NCBI GenBank assembly: GCA_017411385.1
Contig: JAFQQF010000010.1
Coordinates: 1 to 39,609 of the forward strand
Origin: Ruminococcus sp.
GTDB lineage: Bacteria > Bacillota > Clostridia > Oscillospirales > Acutalibacteraceae
Direction of reading: 5' to 3'
DNA length: 39,609 nucleotides
Shown here: one piece after another, positions 22,810 through 32,658 of the stretch
How positions within the stretch are numbered: position 1 is the stretch's first letter
Layout of the letters: each line of letters opens with the position of its first letter
Position numbers and translations under genes: made by a program
The notes under the pieces: generated by a model
Seen by the model: only the letters and a program-made list of their open reading frames with translations
Database searches by the model: none
Told to the model about the DNA's origin: nothing

Positions 22810-23208
22810 TTATACACGTCTTCTCTTGGGAGGACGGCATCCGTTGTGAGGAATCGGAGTTACGTCTTTAATCATTGTAACCTCGAGACCTGCGGTCTGT
22901 AATGCTCTGATAGCTGCCTCACGACCCTGACCGGGGCCCTTTACGTATACGTCTACGTACTTGAGGCCATGCTCCATAGCTGCCTTAGCAGCTGTTTCTG
23001 CAGCGGACTGAGCTGCAAAGGGAGTGGACTTACGGGAACCACGGAAGCCGAGCTCACCAGCGGAAGCCCAAGAAAGTGCATTACCCTGTGTATCAGAGAT
23101 AGTAACTATTGTGTTGTTGAAAGTTGACTGGATATGTGCTGCACCACGCTCGATATTCTTCTTCTCGCGGCGGCGACGTACAGTCTTCTTAGCATTCTTT
23201 ACTGCCAT
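22810..23208 (-). CDS. rpsK: 30S ribosomal protein S11
   Basis: 132 residues. [16 protein letters not shown], then [10 protein letters not shown], and the C-terminal [18 protein letters not shown] are diagnostic. S11 lines the mRNA exit region of the platform. It is 15 nt behind rpsM, in the alpha-operon order rpsM-rpsK-rpsD-rpoA-rplQ. Confidence 0.98.
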   Translation of the reverse strand: MAVKNAKKTVRRRREKKNIERGAAHIQSTFNNTIVTISDTQGNALSWASAGELGFRGSRKSTPFAAQSAAETAAKAAMEHGLKYVDVYVKGPGQGREAAIRALQTAGLEVTMIKDVTPIPHNGCRPPKRRRV

Positions 23209-23223
23209 TTCGTGTTTCCCTCC

Positions 23224-23592
23224 TTACTTCTTCTTGTTAGCAACCTGCTTACGGGGACCCTTACGAGTACGAGCGTTTGTCTTGGAACGCTGGCCTCTTA
23301 CAGGAAGACCCTTTCTGTGGCGAACGCCACGGTAGCAGCCGATTTCGATAAGTCTTTTAATATCAAATGCAACTTCACGGCGAAGGTCACCTTCAACTGT
23401 GCAGTTGTGGTCAATGTACTCTCTGAGCTTGGAAATATCATCCTCTGTCAGATCTCTGACACGTGTGTCAGGATTAATACCTGTTGCAGCAATGATGTCG
23501 TTTGCAGTTTTTCTGCCGATGCCGTAGATGTAAGTGAGTCCGATTTCAACTCTCTTATCTCTGGGCAGGTCAACGCCTGCTATACGAGCCAT
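23224..23592 (-). CDS. rpsM: 30S ribosomal protein S13
   Basis: 122 residues. [20 protein letters not shown], the GIGRKTA helix-hairpin-helix and the basic tail [17 protein letters not shown] are typical. S13 contacts tRNA and L5 at the subunit bridge. It is preceded by an unusual 94-nt spacer after rpmJ that can fold. The ribosome binding site is GGAGGTG. Confidence 0.98.
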   Translation of the reverse strand: MARIAGVDLPRDKRVEIGLTYIYGIGRKTANDIIAATGINPDTRVRDLTEDDISKLREYIDHNCTVEGDLRREVAFDIKRLIEIGCYRGVRHRKGLPVRGQRSKTNARTRKGPRKQVANKKK

Positions 23593-23686
23593 ATTGGTTG
23601 CACCTCCATAAAAAATTTAAGTTAATGTTAATTTAGTGCGGTCAGAACTTACTCCGACCTGTAAAGTCTTGCGACCTGTTGAGCTA
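23593..23686 (-). promoter_or_regulatory. Structured rpmJ-rpsM spacer, candidate autoregulatory site
   Basis: A 94-nt gap where neighbours are 0-40 nt. On the minus strand GGTCGGA-gtaagt-TCTGACC (23659-23640) is a 7-bp stem with one G.U pair, preceded by a second AGGTCG copy. An A/U-rich stretch then leads to the rpsM ribosome binding site. In E. coli the same place, upstream of rpsM, holds the S4-binding regulatory RNA. Homology is not shown here; only the location is alike. Confidence 0.45.
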
Positions 23687-23800
23687 TTAGCCCTGTCTTT
23701 GCTTGTGCTTGGGGTTCTCGCAGATAACCATAATTCTGCCTTTTCTCTTGATAACCTTGCACTTTTCGCAAATTTTCTTTACTGAAGGTCTGACTTTCAT
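23687..23800 (-). CDS. rpmJ: 50S ribosomal protein L36 (zinc-binding form)
   Basis: 37 residues starting [15 protein letters not shown] and ending KHKQRQG, full length for L36. Cys11, Cys14, Cys27 and His32 form the zinc knuckle of the C+ type. The smallest gene of the run, between infA (40 nt) and rpsM (94 nt). Confidence 0.98.
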   Translation of the reverse strand: MKVRPSVKKICEKCKVIKRKGRIMVICENPKHKQRQG

Positions 23801-23840
23801 TAATAATCATTCCTTTCTTGAATTTTAAGAATGTTCTGAA

Positions 23841-24059
23841 TTACTTGCTTCTCCAAGTAATTCTGCCTCTTGTCAGGTCATAGGGGGACATTTCCACCGT
23901 AACCTTGTCACCGGGAAGAATGCGAATGAAGTTCATTCTCAGCTTTCCGGAAATAACAGCCAAAATTGTGTGGCCGTTGGGAAGCTCAACCTTGAACTGT
24001 GCATTGGGAAGAGCATCCGTTACTGTACCTTCTATTTCGATAACATCCTGCTTAGACAT
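23841..24059 (-). CDS. infA: Translation initiation factor IF-1
   Basis: 72 residues, one S1-like OB fold: [20 protein letters not shown], then [20 protein letters not shown], and [13 protein letters not shown]-1 occupies the A site of the 30S subunit during initiation. It is 11 nt after the KOW gene, with AGGAGG upstream. Confidence 0.98.
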   Translation of the reverse strand: MSKQDVIEIEGTVTDALPNAQFKVELPNGHTILAVISGKLRMNFIRILPGDKVTVEMSPYDLTRGRITWRSK

Positions 24060-24070
24060 AAAATAACCTC

Positions 24071-24316
24071 CTAAAGTGTAGCCTCGTTAAAGTTTCTGAG
24101 AACTTCTCTGATTCTGCGGTTAGTAACCATTGAAACATCATACACGGTGTTTGTAGCCTGAAGATGCATAAGCTTCTTTTTCTTTGGGTTTTCTGCCTTG
24201 CGGCGTCTGCCGTCAGCAATGAAAGCAAAATCGCCTTCAAGCTTCAGCACCAAAAAAAAGCCGTCTTTGTCCCTTCCTGCTTTTGCTCTGACCACAGAGC
24301 CCTCTGAGATGGTCAT
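24071..24316 (-). CDS. KOW-domain RNA-binding protein (L14e/L6e-like)
   Basis: 81 residues. [21 protein letters not shown] is a KOW motif, followed by a basic patch [18 protein letters not shown]. Such a gene occurs between map and infA in many Clostridia. By fold it binds RNA, probably the ribosome, but its task is not known. Its ATG overlaps the map TGA by 4 nt (ATGA). Confidence 0.88.
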   Translation of the reverse strand: MTISEGSVVRAKAGRDKDGFFLVLKLEGDFAFIADGRRRKAENPKKKKLMHLQATNTVYDVSMVTNRRIREVLRNFNEATL

Positions 24317-25080
24317 AAACTCACCTCATCGTCAGGTACTGTGAGAATCTTTGCTCCGTCCTGAGTAATGACAACTGTATGCTCAAAATGAGCAGAGAGC
24401 TTGCCGTCTGCTGTGACGGTAGTCCATTCGTCATCAAGAACGTTTACCTTGTGTGTGCCCATATTAATCATAGGCTCAATGGCAATAGTCATACCAGGTA
24501 TCAATCGCACGCCTCGACCGGGGGTGCCATAGTTTGGTACGCTTGGTTCTTCGTGTAACTTCGCACCTACGCCGTGGCCGACAAAATCTCGTACCACCGA
24601 GTAACTGCGAGCTTCGACATAACTCTGAACTGCGTGGCCAATGTCACCTACACGATTTCCTGCCTGAGCAGCTTTGATACCCTCATAAAGAGATTCTCTG
24701 GTTGCATCAAGTAAAGCTTGTGCTTCTTTTGAAATCTCTCCGCAAGGATAAGTGTAAGCGTTATCGCCGTGGTAACCCTCAAAGAAAGCGCCAACATCAA
24801 TGCTGACTATATCGCCTGCTTTAAGGATGCAGTTCTTATTGGGTATGCCATGGATAACCACATTGTTAACAGAGATACATGAACTCTTGGGAAATCCATT
24901 GTAACCGAGAAAGGAGGCGATAGCGCCTTCTTTCTCGATGTACTTTTGGATAAGAGTATCAATCTCAAGTGTCGAAACACCCGGCTCAACAGCCGTACCC
25001 GCGAGCTTGAGAGCGTTTGCAGAAATTCTGCAAGCCTCTCTCATAAGCGAAATCTCGCGCGGAGACTTGATAACTACCAT
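24313..25080 (-). CDS. map: Type I methionine aminopeptidase
   Basis: 255 residues. Metal ligands are Asp95 (VSIDVG), Asp106 (YHGDNA), His169 (VGHGVG), Glu202 (AIEPM) and Glu233 (HFEHT), with substrate-binding His77; all are offset by two from the E. coli enzyme. It removes initiator Met from nascent proteins. No N-terminal zinc extension. It is 3 nt after adk and overlaps the KOW gene. Confidence 0.98.
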   Translation of the reverse strand: MVVIKSPREISLMREACRISANALKLAGTAVEPGVSTLEIDTLIQKYIEKEGAIASFLGYNGFPKSSCISVNNVVIHGIPNKNCILKAGDIVSIDVGAFFEGYHGDNAYTYPCGEISKEAQALLDATRESLYEGIKAAQAGNRVGDIGHAVQSYVEARSYSVVRDFVGHGVGAKLHEEPSVPNYGTPGRGVRLIPGMTIAIEPMINMGTHKVNVLDDEWTTVTADGKLSAHFEHTVVITQDGAKILTVPDDEVSL

Positions 25081-25083
25081 AGT

Positions 25084-25716
25084 TTAAGCCTCAAGTGCCT
25101 TGAGCGTTAAAGCTGTTGTATCCTCAACCTTATCCTGGCCCTCAACAATTACGAGCTTACCCTGCTTTCCGTAGTAGTCCTTCAGGGGCTCAGTTTCGGC
25201 ATGATAAATGTCAAGTCTTGCCTTAACGGTATCAATGTGGTCGTCCTTGCGCTGGATAAGGGCGCCTGTGCAGTCGTCACAAACCCCGTCAACCTGAGGC
25301 TTCAGGTCAACAATGTGATAGGGTCTGCCACACTTCTCACAAACGCGGCGTCCGGACAGTCTGGTAACGATGACTTCGTCAGGTACTTCGATATCGATTA
25401 CCTTGTCGATGACAACGCCCATCTTATCAAGAGCCTCAGCCTGAGGAATAGTTCTGGGGAAACCATCAAGGATAAAACCGGACTTACAATCGTCAGCCTT
25501 CAGTCTTTCCTCAATGATGCCGATAACTACCTCGTCGGGAACAAGCTTGCCTGCATCCATAAAGGACTTAGCCTTGAGTCCCATCTCAGTGCCGTTTCTC
25601 AGCGCCTCTCTGATAATATTACCAGTAGAGATAGTGGGGATTGAAAGGTGATTGCAGATAACTGCCGCCTGTGTGCCTTTACCGGCACCGGGCGCACCTA
25701 AGAGAATAATATTCAT
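25084..25716 (-). CDS. adk: Adenylate kinase (zinc LID form)
   Basis: 210 residues. P-loop GAPGAGKGTQ (7-16), NMP-binding TISTGNIIREA, DGFPRT, and a LID with four Cys (126, 129, 146, 149) that hold zinc, as in Gram-positive enzymes. It interconverts AMP, ADP and ATP. It lies between secY (25 nt) and map (3 nt). Confidence 0.98.
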   Translation of the reverse strand: MNIILLGAPGAGKGTQAAVICNHLSIPTISTGNIIREALRNGTEMGLKAKSFMDAGKLVPDEVVIGIIEERLKADDCKSGFILDGFPRTIPQAEALDKMGVVIDKVIDIEVPDEVIVTRLSGRRVCEKCGRPYHIVDLKPQVDGVCDDCTGALIQRKDDHIDTVKARLDIYHAETEPLKDYYGKQGKLVIVEGQDKVEDTTALTLKALEA

Positions 25717-25741
25717 AATCCTACTCTCCTTTAACTTTTGA

Positions 25742-27073
25742 TTAGTCCAGGAAGCCTCTGTAATGACGCATCATCATCTGGCTTTCAAGCTGCTTAACTG
25801 TTTCAAGTGCAACACCTACAACGATGATGATGGAGGTACCGCCCATAGAAAGGTTGTGCAAACCTGCAACCGCTGTGTAAACACTGGGTACGAGGTAGAT
25901 GAAAGCGAGGAAGAGTGCACCGATAAGAGTGATTCTGGAGAGAATCTTCTTGATAAAGTCGGCAGTGGGACTACCGGGGCGAATGCCGGGGATAGTACCG
26001 TTATTCTGCTTGAGATTGTTAGCCATCTCAACAGGATTATACTGAATAGTTGTGTAGAAGTATGCAAATGCAAGAATCAGCAGGAAGCTAAGTGTCAGAT
26101 ACAGCCAACCGTTCTGGTTGAATGCCTGGAAGAAGCCGTACCAGAAGGTACCCTCCTGAGGATTGACAAACATAGCAATTGTGCCGGGGATTGAGAGGAT
26201 AGAGGAAGCGAAGATTACGGGCATAACACCGCCGAGAGCAACCTTGATGGGAAGGTGGCTGGACTGGCCGCCGTACATCTTTCTGCCTACAACTCTCTTT
26301 GCATACTGTACGGGAATTCTTCTTTCTGCATCCTGCATAAAGGTGATAACCCATACCATAACAAGGAAAATGAGAATAAATACAGGAACGAGGATGTAAT
26401 ACTTCCACTGTCCCTGCTGTGCAAGGTACCAGTAGCTCATAGAAGCTGTGGACTTCTGCACGGGGAACATATAGTAGATGGTGGAGGGCAGACGAGCAAT
26501 GATACCTGCGAAGAGGAGCATTGAGATACCGTTGCCGATACCCTTCTCGTTAATCTGCTCACCAAGCCACATCATAAATGCAGTACCTGCTGTAAAGCTA
26601 AGCACGATAACAAATGCTGCAAACCATACAGGGAAGCCGGTCTTGTACTGGAGGAAGCCGTAGCCCTTCAGATAGAAGAAGTAAGCTGTACCCTGAATCA
26701 GACCGAGGATAACGGTCAGATAACGAGTCATTGTAGCAATCTTCTTTCTGCCGTCCTCGCCTTCCTTGCTCATTCTCTCAAGAGCAGGGATAGCAACGCA
26801 CAGAAGCTGCATAATAATGGAGCTGTTGATGTAGGGTGTAATACCCATTGCGAAAATTGTTGCGTTACCAAATGCACCGCCTGAAATAGTATTCAGATAA
26901 GCGAAAACTGTGTTGCCGCTTGTCAAGAATGAGCTGTTTGCAAGGGATGCAATGTCAACAAAGGGAACAGGGATAACACAGCCGATTCTGTAGATAACAA
27001 GAACAAGAAGTGTAAAAAGAATCTTCTTTCTTATATCTGCAATTGACCATGCGTTTCTGATTGTCTTAAACAA
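25742..27073 (-). CDS. secY: Preprotein translocase subunit SecY
   Basis: 443 residues with about ten membrane segments, including the plug-region SGGAFGNATIFAMGITPYIN and PVIFASSILSIPG. It forms the protein-conducting channel with SecE and SecG. The start codon is TTG at 27073, directly abutting the rplO stop, with AGAGGTG 6 nt upstream. An unusual start for an essential gene and perhaps a rate control. Confidence 0.97.
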   Translation of the reverse strand: MFKTIRNAWSIADIRKKILFTLLVLVIYRIGCVIPVPFVDIASLANSSFLTSGNTVFAYLNTISGGAFGNATIFAMGITPYINSSIIMQLLCVAIPALERMSKEGEDGRKKIATMTRYLTVILGLIQGTAYFFYLKGYGFLQYKTGFPVWFAAFVIVLSFTAGTAFMMWLGEQINEKGIGNGISMLLFAGIIARLPSTIYYMFPVQKSTASMSYWYLAQQGQWKYYILVPVFILIFLVMVWVITFMQDAERRIPVQYAKRVVGRKMYGGQSSHLPIKVALGGVMPVIFASSILSIPGTIAMFVNPQEGTFWYGFFQAFNQNGWLYLTLSFLLILAFAYFYTTIQYNPVEMANNLKQNNGTIPGIRPGSPTADFIKKILSRITLIGALFLAFIYLVPSVYTAVAGLHNLSMGGTSIIIVVGVALETVKQLESQMMMRHYRGFLD

Positions 27074-27514
27074 TTAGATCACCTCTGCCTTTCCGCCTGC
27101 GGCCTCGATTTTTGCCTTAGCAGATTCGGAATAAGCAGATACCTGAACTGTCAGATTCTTGGTGAGGTTACCGTTGCCGAGAATCTTAACACCGTCAAAG
27201 GAGTTCTTTACGATGCCTGCAGCAACAAGAGCCTCAACGTTAACAACTGTGCCATTGTCAAACTTCTCAAGAGTTCCAACGTTAACAGAAACAATCTTCT
27301 TAGCGAAAATGTTATTGAAGCCACGCTTGGGAACACGTCTCTGAAGGGGCATCTGACCGCCTTCGAAGCCTACTCTCATACCACGGCCTGCTCTTGCCTT
27401 CTGACCCTTGTGGCCCTTACCGGCAGTTTTGCCCTGGCCTGAACCGTGACCTCTACCGATTCTCTTAGCTTCCTTTTTGGAGCCTTCAACCGGAGATAAA
27501 TCGTGTAATCTCAT
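27074..27514 (-). CDS. rplO: 50S ribosomal protein L15
   Basis: 146 residues from ATG 27514. [20 protein letters not shown], then the Gly-rich [20 protein letters not shown], and [17 protein letters not shown] identify L15. An earlier in-frame start at 27547 is rejected because GGGAGGTG lies just before 27514. It abuts secY without a gap. Confidence 0.98.
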   Translation of the reverse strand: MRLHDLSPVEGSKKEAKRIGRGHGSGQGKTAGKGHKGQKARAGRGMRVGFEGGQMPLQRRVPKRGFNNIFAKKIVSVNVGTLEKFDNGTVVNVEALVAAGIVKNSFDGVKILGNGNLTKNLTVQVSAYSESAKAKIEAAGGKAEVI

Positions 27515-27530
27515 TTCTCGCACCTCCCTA

Positions 27531-27698
27531 TTAAGCTTCAACCTCAATGAGGTGGATGATCTTCTTTACCTTGCCCTGAGTCTGAGCGTTGTCAGGCTGC
27601 TCTGTTACATCGCCGATTTTGCGAAGTCCGAGAGCGTGAGCTGTAGCAATCTGATCTTTCTTAGAGCCGATAAGGCTTTTAACCAATGTGATTTTCAT
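27531..27698 (-). CDS. rpmD: 50S ribosomal protein L30
   Basis: 55 residues: [20 protein letters not shown], then [20 protein letters not shown] and a terminal HLIEVEA. Full-length bacterial L30. It is 13 nt after rpsE and 16 nt before rplO, at its standard place in the spc cluster. Confidence 0.97.
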   Translation of the reverse strand: MKITLVKSLIGSKKDQIATAHALGLRKIGDVTEQPDNAQTQGKVKKIIHLIEVEA

Positions 27699-27711
27699 TA
27701 TGCGGCCCTCC

Positions 27712-28209
27712 TTACAGAATTTCCTTAACGGACTTGCCTCTGATAGCAGCTACCTCTTCAGCAGTGCGCAGAGCCTTAAGTCCCTGGAAAGTAGCACGAA
27801 CAACGTTGCAGGGGTTGTTAGAACGAAGTGCCTTTGTTCTGATATCCTTGATACCAGCAACCTCAAGCACAGCACGAACGGGACCGCCTGCGATAACACC
27901 GGTACCGGGAGCAGCGGGCTTCATAAGAACTCTGCCTGCGCCGTACTCACCGATAACATCGTGAGGGATTGTAGTGCCACGAAGTGAAATCTTAACAAGA
28001 TTCTTCTTAGCATCCTCGATGCCCTTGCGGATTGCATCGGGAACTTCACCTGCTTTACCAATACCGAAGCCGATTGTACCTTCGCCGTCGCCAACTACTA
28101 CGAGAGCAGCAAACTTGTAGATACGACCACCCTTAACAGTCTTGGAAACACGGTTGATAGCGACAACGCGCTCTTTAAGATCCATTGTGGAAGCGTCAAT
28201 AATAGCCAA
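27712..28209 (-). CDS. rpsE: 30S ribosomal protein S5
   Basis: 165 residues. The N-terminal dsRBD-like part includes [21 protein letters not shown] and [34 protein letters not shown] is the S5 signature. S5 takes part in decoding fidelity. The start [15 protein letters not shown] follows a good ribosome binding site, 18 nt behind rplR. Confidence 0.98.
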   Translation of the reverse strand: MAIIDASTMDLKERVVAINRVSKTVKGGRIYKFAALVVVGDGEGTIGFGIGKAGEVPDAIRKGIEDAKKNLVKISLRGTTIPHDVIGEYGAGRVLMKPAAPGTGVIAGGPVRAVLEVAGIKDIRTKALRSNNPCNVVRATFQGLKALRTAEEVAAIRGKSVKEIL

Positions 28210-28227
28210 AGTAATTCCTCCCCTTCC

Positions 28228-28587
28228 TTAGAAATTGAGGCCGCTCTCACGAGCGCCTTCGGCCAATTCTTTAACACGGCCGTGGTAGATATTACCGCCT
28301 CTGTCAAATACAACATCAGCGATGCCCTTGTCCTTTGCACGCTCTGCGATGAGCTTGCCGACTGCCTTTGCAGCCTCTTTGTTACCGCCGTTACCCTCGA
28401 TGGACTTATCCAAAGAGGAAGCAGAAGCCAAAGTAACACCGTTTACGTCATCAATAAGCTGAGCGTAGATGTTATTTGTGGAGCGATAAACACAAAGACG
28501 GGGACAATCTGCTGTACCGCTTACTTTGCCACGAACTCTCTTGTGGCGCTGAATACGAGCCTTTTTTGTATCAGGTCTTTTAACCAT
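28228..28587 (-). CDS. rplR: 50S ribosomal protein L18
   Basis: 119 residues. The basic tail [23 protein letters not shown], then [20 protein letters not shown] and the ending [17 protein letters not shown] define L18, which binds 5S rRNA together with L5 and L25. Spaced 18 nt from both rplF and rpsE. Confidence 0.98.
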   Translation of the reverse strand: MVKRPDTKKARIQRHKRVRGKVSGTADCPRLCVYRSTNNIYAQLIDDVNGVTLASASSLDKSIEGNGGNKEAAKAVGKLIAERAKDKGIADVVFDRGGNIYHGRVKELAEGARESGLNF

Positions 28588-28605
28588 TTTAATTCACTCC
28601 TTAAA

Positions 28606-29145
28606 TTACTTCTTACCGGCTTTGCCTTCCTTGCGGCGGATATGCTCATCAACATACTTGATACCCTTGCCCTTATAAGGCTCAGGAGCACGCTTAGAGC
28701 GAACCTCGGCAGCAAACTGACCTACCTTTTGCTTATCTGCGCCGTGAATGATGATCTTGTTGGGACCGGGTACCTCAATGGTAATGTCCTCGTTGTCAGA
28801 CATAATTACCTGATGAGAATAACCCAGATTCATAACAAGATCCTTACCCTGCTTCTGAACACGGTAACCTACACCGTTAACCTCCAGCTCCTTCTTGAAG
28901 CCTTCGGATACACCCACCATCATATTGAAGATGAGTGTTCTGGTTAAACCGTGGAGTGAGCGGTTGAGCTTATCATCGTTGGGGCGGGAAACAGTAATCT
29001 CTGCACCATTAATCTCAACCTGCATGTTGGGATGGATAGCCTGTGTAAGAGTACCCTTGGGGCCCTTAACAGTCATAACGCCGTTTTCGAACTTAACGTC
29101 AACACCGGCGGGAATATTTATAGGTTTTCTTCCAATTCGAGACAT
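28606..29145 (-). CDS. rplF: 50S ribosomal protein L6
   Basis: 179 residues. MSRIGRKPINIPAGVDVKFE opens the protein, and the RNA-contacting PEPYKGKGIKYVDEHIRRKEGK closes it. L6 supports the GTPase-factor site. It is 12 nt after rpsH. Confidence 0.98.
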   Translation of the reverse strand: MSRIGRKPINIPAGVDVKFENGVMTVKGPKGTLTQAIHPNMQVEINGAEITVSRPNDDKLNRSLHGLTRTLIFNMMVGVSEGFKKELEVNGVGYRVQKQGKDLVMNLGYSHQVIMSDNEDITIEVPGPNKIIIHGADKQKVGQFAAEVRSKRAPEPYKGKGIKYVDEHIRRKEGKAGKK

Positions 29146-29157
29146 CTTCGCACCTCC

Positions 29158-29556
29158 TTACCAAACAAACGCAAGAACCTCGCCGCCAACATTCTCTTTG
29201 CGTGCCTGACGGTCAGTCATAACACCCTTGGAAGTGGAAACGATTGCAACGCCAAGGCCTTTCATAACCTTAGGCATATTCTCTACGTCAGAGTAAATAC
29301 GCAGGCCGGGCTTGGAAACTCTTCTGAGCCCTGTGATTACGGGAGTCTTACCCTCGCCGTACTTGAGAACTACAGTGATGAGGCCCTGCTTGCCGTCTTC
29401 TGTAACTGTGAAATTCTTGATATAGCCTTCATCAAGGAGAATCTGGCAAATTGCCTTCTTCATGTTTGATGCAGGGATATCAACTGTGTCGTGCTTTGCT
29501 GAGCTTGCATTACGAATTCTGGTAAGAAGGTCAGCAATAGGATCAGTAATCTGCAT
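29158..29556 (-). CDS. rpsH: 30S ribosomal protein S8
   Basis: 132 residues. [20 protein letters not shown] and the C-terminal [20 protein letters not shown] are classic. S8 binds 16S helix 21 and in E. coli represses the spc operon at the L5 cistron. No obvious S8-site copy was recognised near rplE here. 23 nt after rpsN. Confidence 0.98.
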   Translation of the reverse strand: MQITDPIADLLTRIRNASSAKHDTVDIPASNMKKAICQILLDEGYIKNFTVTEDGKQGLITVVLKYGEGKTPVITGLRRVSKPGLRIYSDVENMPKVMKGLGVAIVSTSKGVMTDRQARKENVGGEVLAFVW

Positions 29557-29579
29557 TCTTAATTTCCTCCTTTGATGAA

Positions 29580-29765
29580 TTACCAGCTTGCTTTCTTTAC
29601 ACCGGGAATCTCGCCCTTGTATGCGAGCTCACGGAAGCAAATACGGCAGATACCGAACTTACGGAGGTAGGCGTGGGGTCTACCGCAGATTTTACATCTG
29701 TTGTACTCTCTGGAAGAGTACTTCTGGGGTCTCTGCTGCTTGATTTTCATAGCTGTCTTTGCCAC
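29580..29765 (-). CDS. rpsN: 30S ribosomal protein S14, type Z (zinc-binding)
   Basis: 61 residues, the short zinc type. Cys24, Cys27, Cys40 and Cys43 lie in [20 protein letters not shown] and RICFREL. It joins the 30S head late. It is 12 nt after rplE, with AGGAGG upstream. Confidence 0.98.
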   Translation of the reverse strand: MAKTAMKIKQQRPQKYSSREYNRCKICGRPHAYLRKFGICRICFRELAYKGEIPGVKKASW

Positions 29766-29777
29766 AGTAATACCTCC

Positions 29778-30317
29778 TTATTTAGCGAAGGGAGCGCCCA
29801 TAAGTGTGAGTAACTCACGAGCCTCTTCGTCTGTTGTTGCGGTTGTAACAAAGCAAATGTCCATACCGCGGATTTTGTCGATCTTATCGTAGTCAATCTC
29901 AGGGAAGATGAGCTGCTCTTTGAGGCCCATGTTGTAGTTACCACGGCCGTCAAAGGAGTTGGGGTTGATACCTCTGAAGTCACGAACTCTGGGGAGAGCT
30001 ACGTTGAAGAATCTATCCAAAAACTCATACATTCTTTCGCCTCTGAGTGTAACCTTAGCACCGATGGGCATACCCTCACGGAGCTTAAAGTTAGCAACTG
30101 ACTTTCTTGCGTGACAAATCATAGGCTTCTGACCTGTGATTGTAGCAAGGTCTGTGCAGATAGCGTCCATCATCTTGGAGTTATCCTTAGCCTCGCCGGA
30201 AGATACGTTAAGAACGATCTTGTCCAGCTTGGGAATCTGCATTACGCTCTTGTAGGAGAACTTCTTCTGAAGAGCAGGTGCAACTTCCTTGATGTAATAA
30301 TCCTTAAGTCTTGCCAT
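29778..30317 (-). CDS. rplE: 50S ribosomal protein L5
   Basis: 179 residues. [20 protein letters not shown], then the [17 protein letters not shown] block, and [19 protein letters not shown] are conserved L5 motifs. L5 links 5S rRNA to the central protuberance. 18 nt after rplX. Confidence 0.98.
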   Translation of the reverse strand: MARLKDYYIKEVAPALQKKFSYKSVMQIPKLDKIVLNVSSGEAKDNSKMMDAICTDLATITGQKPMICHARKSVANFKLREGMPIGAKVTLRGERMYEFLDRFFNVALPRVRDFRGINPNSFDGRGNYNMGLKEQLIFPEIDYDKIDKIRGMDICFVTTATTDEEARELLTLMGAPFAK

Positions 30318-30335
30318 TTCTTTTAGTCCTCCTTA

Positions 30336-30653
30336 TCAAAGCTTCTCGCCGCACTTAGCGCAAACGCGGGTCTTATCGCCCTTATCGTTTACCTTGTGTG
30401 CAACTCTTGTAGGCTGCTTGCAACGTGAGCAATAAATCTGAGCCTTGCATGCATAGAATGCACCCTCAGCCTTGATGATACCGCCCTGCTCACCCATCTT
30501 TCTGGGCTTAACGTGCTTGGAAACCATGTTGATTTTCTCAACGATGATTTTGCCTTCCTTAGGGCTTACAGCAAGAACCTTGCCCTTCTTGCCCTTATCC
30601 TTACCGCTGATTACAACTACGGTGTCACCTGTTTTTACATGAACTTTAGCCAT
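30336..30653 (-). CDS. rplX: 50S ribosomal protein L24 with Cys pairs
   Basis: 105 residues from ATG 30653. The KOW domain is VKTGDTVVVISGKDKGKKGK. The C-terminal half has CSRC and CAKC pairs, a zinc-ribbon form seen in part of the family. L24 starts 50S assembly. The ATG at 30668, which overlaps the rplN stop, is rejected because GGAGGTG sits 6 nt before 30653. Confidence 0.97.
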   Translation of the reverse strand: MAKVHVKTGDTVVVISGKDKGKKGKVLAVSPKEGKIIVEKINMVSKHVKPRKMGEQGGIIKAEGAFYACKAQIYCSRCKQPTRVAHKVNDKGDKTRVCAKCGEKL

Positions 30654-30667
30654 TGTTGACACCTCCA

Positions 30668-31036
30668 TTAAAGTACTTCGGGAGCAAGGGAGAGAATCTT
30701 GAGATAATCCTTATCACGAAGCTCTCTTGCTACCGGTCCAAAGATACGAGTACCCTTGGGGTTCTTGTCTTCCTTAATGATAACCGCTGCATTCTCATCG
30801 AAGCGGATATATGTGCCGTCATCTCTTCTTACACCCTTAGCGGAGCGTACTACAACAGCGCGAACAACGTCGCCCTTCTTAACTACGCCGCCGGGAGCTG
30901 CCTTCTTAACGGAAGCAACGATAACGTCACCAATGTTTGCGTACTTTCTACGAGTACCGCCGAGAACACGGATACACATAAGTTCCTTAGCACCTGTGTT
31001 GTCGGCAACCTTTAAATAGGTCTGCTGCTGAATCAT
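30668..31036 (-). CDS. rplN: 50S ribosomal protein L14
   Basis: 122 residues. [20 protein letters not shown], then [20 protein letters not shown] and ending [11 protein letters not shown]14 forms subunit bridge B8 and is the RsfS target. 12 nt after rpsQ. Confidence 0.98.
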   Translation of the reverse strand: MIQQQTYLKVADNTGAKELMCIRVLGGTRRKYANIGDVIVASVKKAAPGGVVKKGDVVRAVVVRSAKGVRRDDGTYIRFDENAAVIIKEDKNPKGTRIFGPVARELRDKDYLKILSLAPEVL

Positions 31037-31048
31037 CGTGTTCCCTCC

Positions 31049-31306
31049 TTACTTAGCTTTCTCTACGATTTCAACAAGTCTCCATCTCTTATCTCTGGAG
31101 AGGGGACGAGTCTCCATAATCTTAACGCGGTCGCCAACTCTGCACTCGTTGTTCTCATCGTGTGCCTTGTAGCGAACTGTGCGCTTAACGATTTTGTTAT
31201 AAAGCTTATGCTTTACGCTGTCCTCGATTGCAACAACGATGGTCTTATCCATCTTATCGCTTACAACCTTACCGATAACAGTCTTTCTCATGTTTCTTTC
31301 GCTCAT
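31049..31306 (-). CDS. rpsQ: 30S ribosomal protein S17
   Basis: 85 residues, OB fold: [20 protein letters not shown], then [20 protein letters not shown] and [16 protein letters not shown]. An early 16S-binding protein. 14 nt after rpmC. Confidence 0.98.
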   Translation of the reverse strand: MSERNMRKTVIGKVVSDKMDKTIVVAIEDSVKHKLYNKIVKRTVRYKAHDENNECRVGDRVKIMETRPLSRDKRWRLVEIVEKAK

Positions 31307-31320
31307 TTTTTCGTCCTCCC

Positions 31321-31521
31321 TTATGCCTTATTCTCAAGCTCGAGCTGACGAAGAACTGTGGAAACTCTTGCGATGTCCTTCTTTACAGCACTGATACGCA
31401 TGGGGTTCTCGAGCTGGTTGATAGCAAGCTGGAATCTGAGGTTAAAAAGCTCCTCTTTGAGGTCAGCAAGCTTCTTCTCGAGCTCAGAAGCGGATAATTT
31501 CTTAAGTTCTGTAGCTGTCAT
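31321..31521 (-). CDS. rpmC: 50S ribosomal protein L29
   Basis: 66 residues, two helices: [20 protein letters not shown] and [21 protein letters not shown]29 lies by the tunnel exit, where SRP and trigger factor dock. Its ATG shares one base with the rplP stop. Confidence 0.98.
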   Translation of the reverse strand: MTATELKKLSASELEKKLADLKEELFNLRFQLAINQLENPMRISAVKKDIARVSTVLRQLELENKA

Positions 31522-31946
31522 TACTGCTCAACCTCCTGATCTGCTTTCTTTACAAACTTGCACTTGATGGGAAGCTTGTTAGCTGCAAGACGCATAGCCT
31601 CACGAGCAATCTTCTCATCAACGCCTGCGAGTTCAAACATAACTCTGCCGGGCTTAACAACTGCTACCCAGTACTCGGGTGAACCTTTACCGGAACCCAT
31701 TCGGGTTTCAGCGGGCTTAGCTGTTACGGGCTTATCGGGGAAAATCTTAATCCAAACCTTACCGAAACGCTTGCAGTAACGGTTGATTGCAATACGGGCT
31801 GCCTCAATCTGGTTTGAGGTAATCCATGCAGGCTCTAATGCCTGAAGACCAAACTCACCGTAAGTAACCTTGTTGCCACGGTAAGCCTTACCGGTCATAC
31901 GACCTCTGTGTACTCTTCTGTACTTAACTCTTTTGGGCATCAGCAT
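31521..31946 (-). CDS. rplP: 50S ribosomal protein L16
   Basis: 141 residues: [20 protein letters not shown], then [20 protein letters not shown] and [21 protein letters not shown]16 contacts the A-site tRNA elbow. The ATG at 31946 overlaps the rpsC stop by one base (TAATG), and GGAAGGGGG is 9 nt upstream, so this start is kept over the Met two codons later. Confidence 0.98.
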   Translation of the reverse strand: MLMPKRVKYRRVHRGRMTGKAYRGNKVTYGEFGLQALEPAWITSNQIEAARIAINRYCKRFGKVWIKIFPDKPVTAKPAETRMGSGKGSPEYWVAVVKPGRVMFELAGVDEKIAREAMRLAANKLPIKCKFVKKADQEVEQ

Positions 31947-32641
31947 TATTTATTGCCCCCTTCCCTGCGGTTTCTTCTGGGACGGTCGGATCTCTGGTTG
32001 TTGTTTGTGTAACCGAGAACCTCACCCTTGTAAAGCCATACCTTTACGCCAATCTTGCCGTAAGTGGTATCAGCCTCTGCAAATCCGTAGTCGATGTCGG
32101 CACGGAGTGTCTGCAGCGGGATAGTACCCTCGTGGTAACGCTCAGAACGAGCGATTTCTGCGCCGCCAAGACGACCGGAGCACTGAGTCTTGATACCACG
32201 TGCACCGAGTCGCATAGCACGACCGATAGCCTGCTTCATAGCACGGCGATAAGAAATTCTCTTTTCAAGCTGAGATGCAATGCTCTCTGCAACCAGCTGT
32301 GCGTTAACATCAGGCATCTTTACCTCAACGATGTTAATGGAGCAAGCCTTGCCGCCGAGCATCTTCTCGCACTGGAGTCTGAGCTTCTCAATCTCTGCAC
32401 CGCCCTTACCGATAATCATACCGGGCTTAGCGCAGTGGATGTGAATTCTAACCTTTTTGCCATCGCGCTCGATTTCAATCTTAGCGATGCCTGCAGCGTA
32501 GAGCTGCTTCTTCAGTTCCTTGCGGAGGTTATAGTCCTCAACAAGTGTGTCACCGAAGTCCTTCTTATTAGCGAACCAGCGTGAATCCCAGTCCTTAATA
32601 ACGCCTACACGTATGCCGTGTGGATTAACTTTCTGACCCAT
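31946..32641 (-). CDS. rpsC: 30S ribosomal protein S3
   Basis: 231 residues. [20 protein letters not shown] opens it; the KH domain includes [17 protein letters not shown]; the C-terminal domain shows [21 protein letters not shown]3 forms the mRNA entry helicase region. 17 nt after rplV. Confidence 0.98.
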   Translation of the reverse strand: MGQKVNPHGIRVGVIKDWDSRWFANKKDFGDTLVEDYNLRKELKKQLYAAGIAKIEIERDGKKVRIHIHCAKPGMIIGKGGAEIEKLRLQCEKMLGGKACSINIVEVKMPDVNAQLVAESIASQLEKRISYRRAMKQAIGRAMRLGARGIKTQCSGRLGGAEIARSERYHEGTIPLQTLRADIDYGFAEADTTYGKIGVKVWLYKGEVLGYTNNNQRSDRPRRNRREGGNK

Positions 32642-32658
32642 GACTATTTACCTCCTTC

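Noticed and set aside
28606-30317. S8-binding site near rplE like that of the E. coli spc operon
   Set aside because: Only an 18-nt rplX-rplE gap is available and no helix-21-like fold was found by eye.
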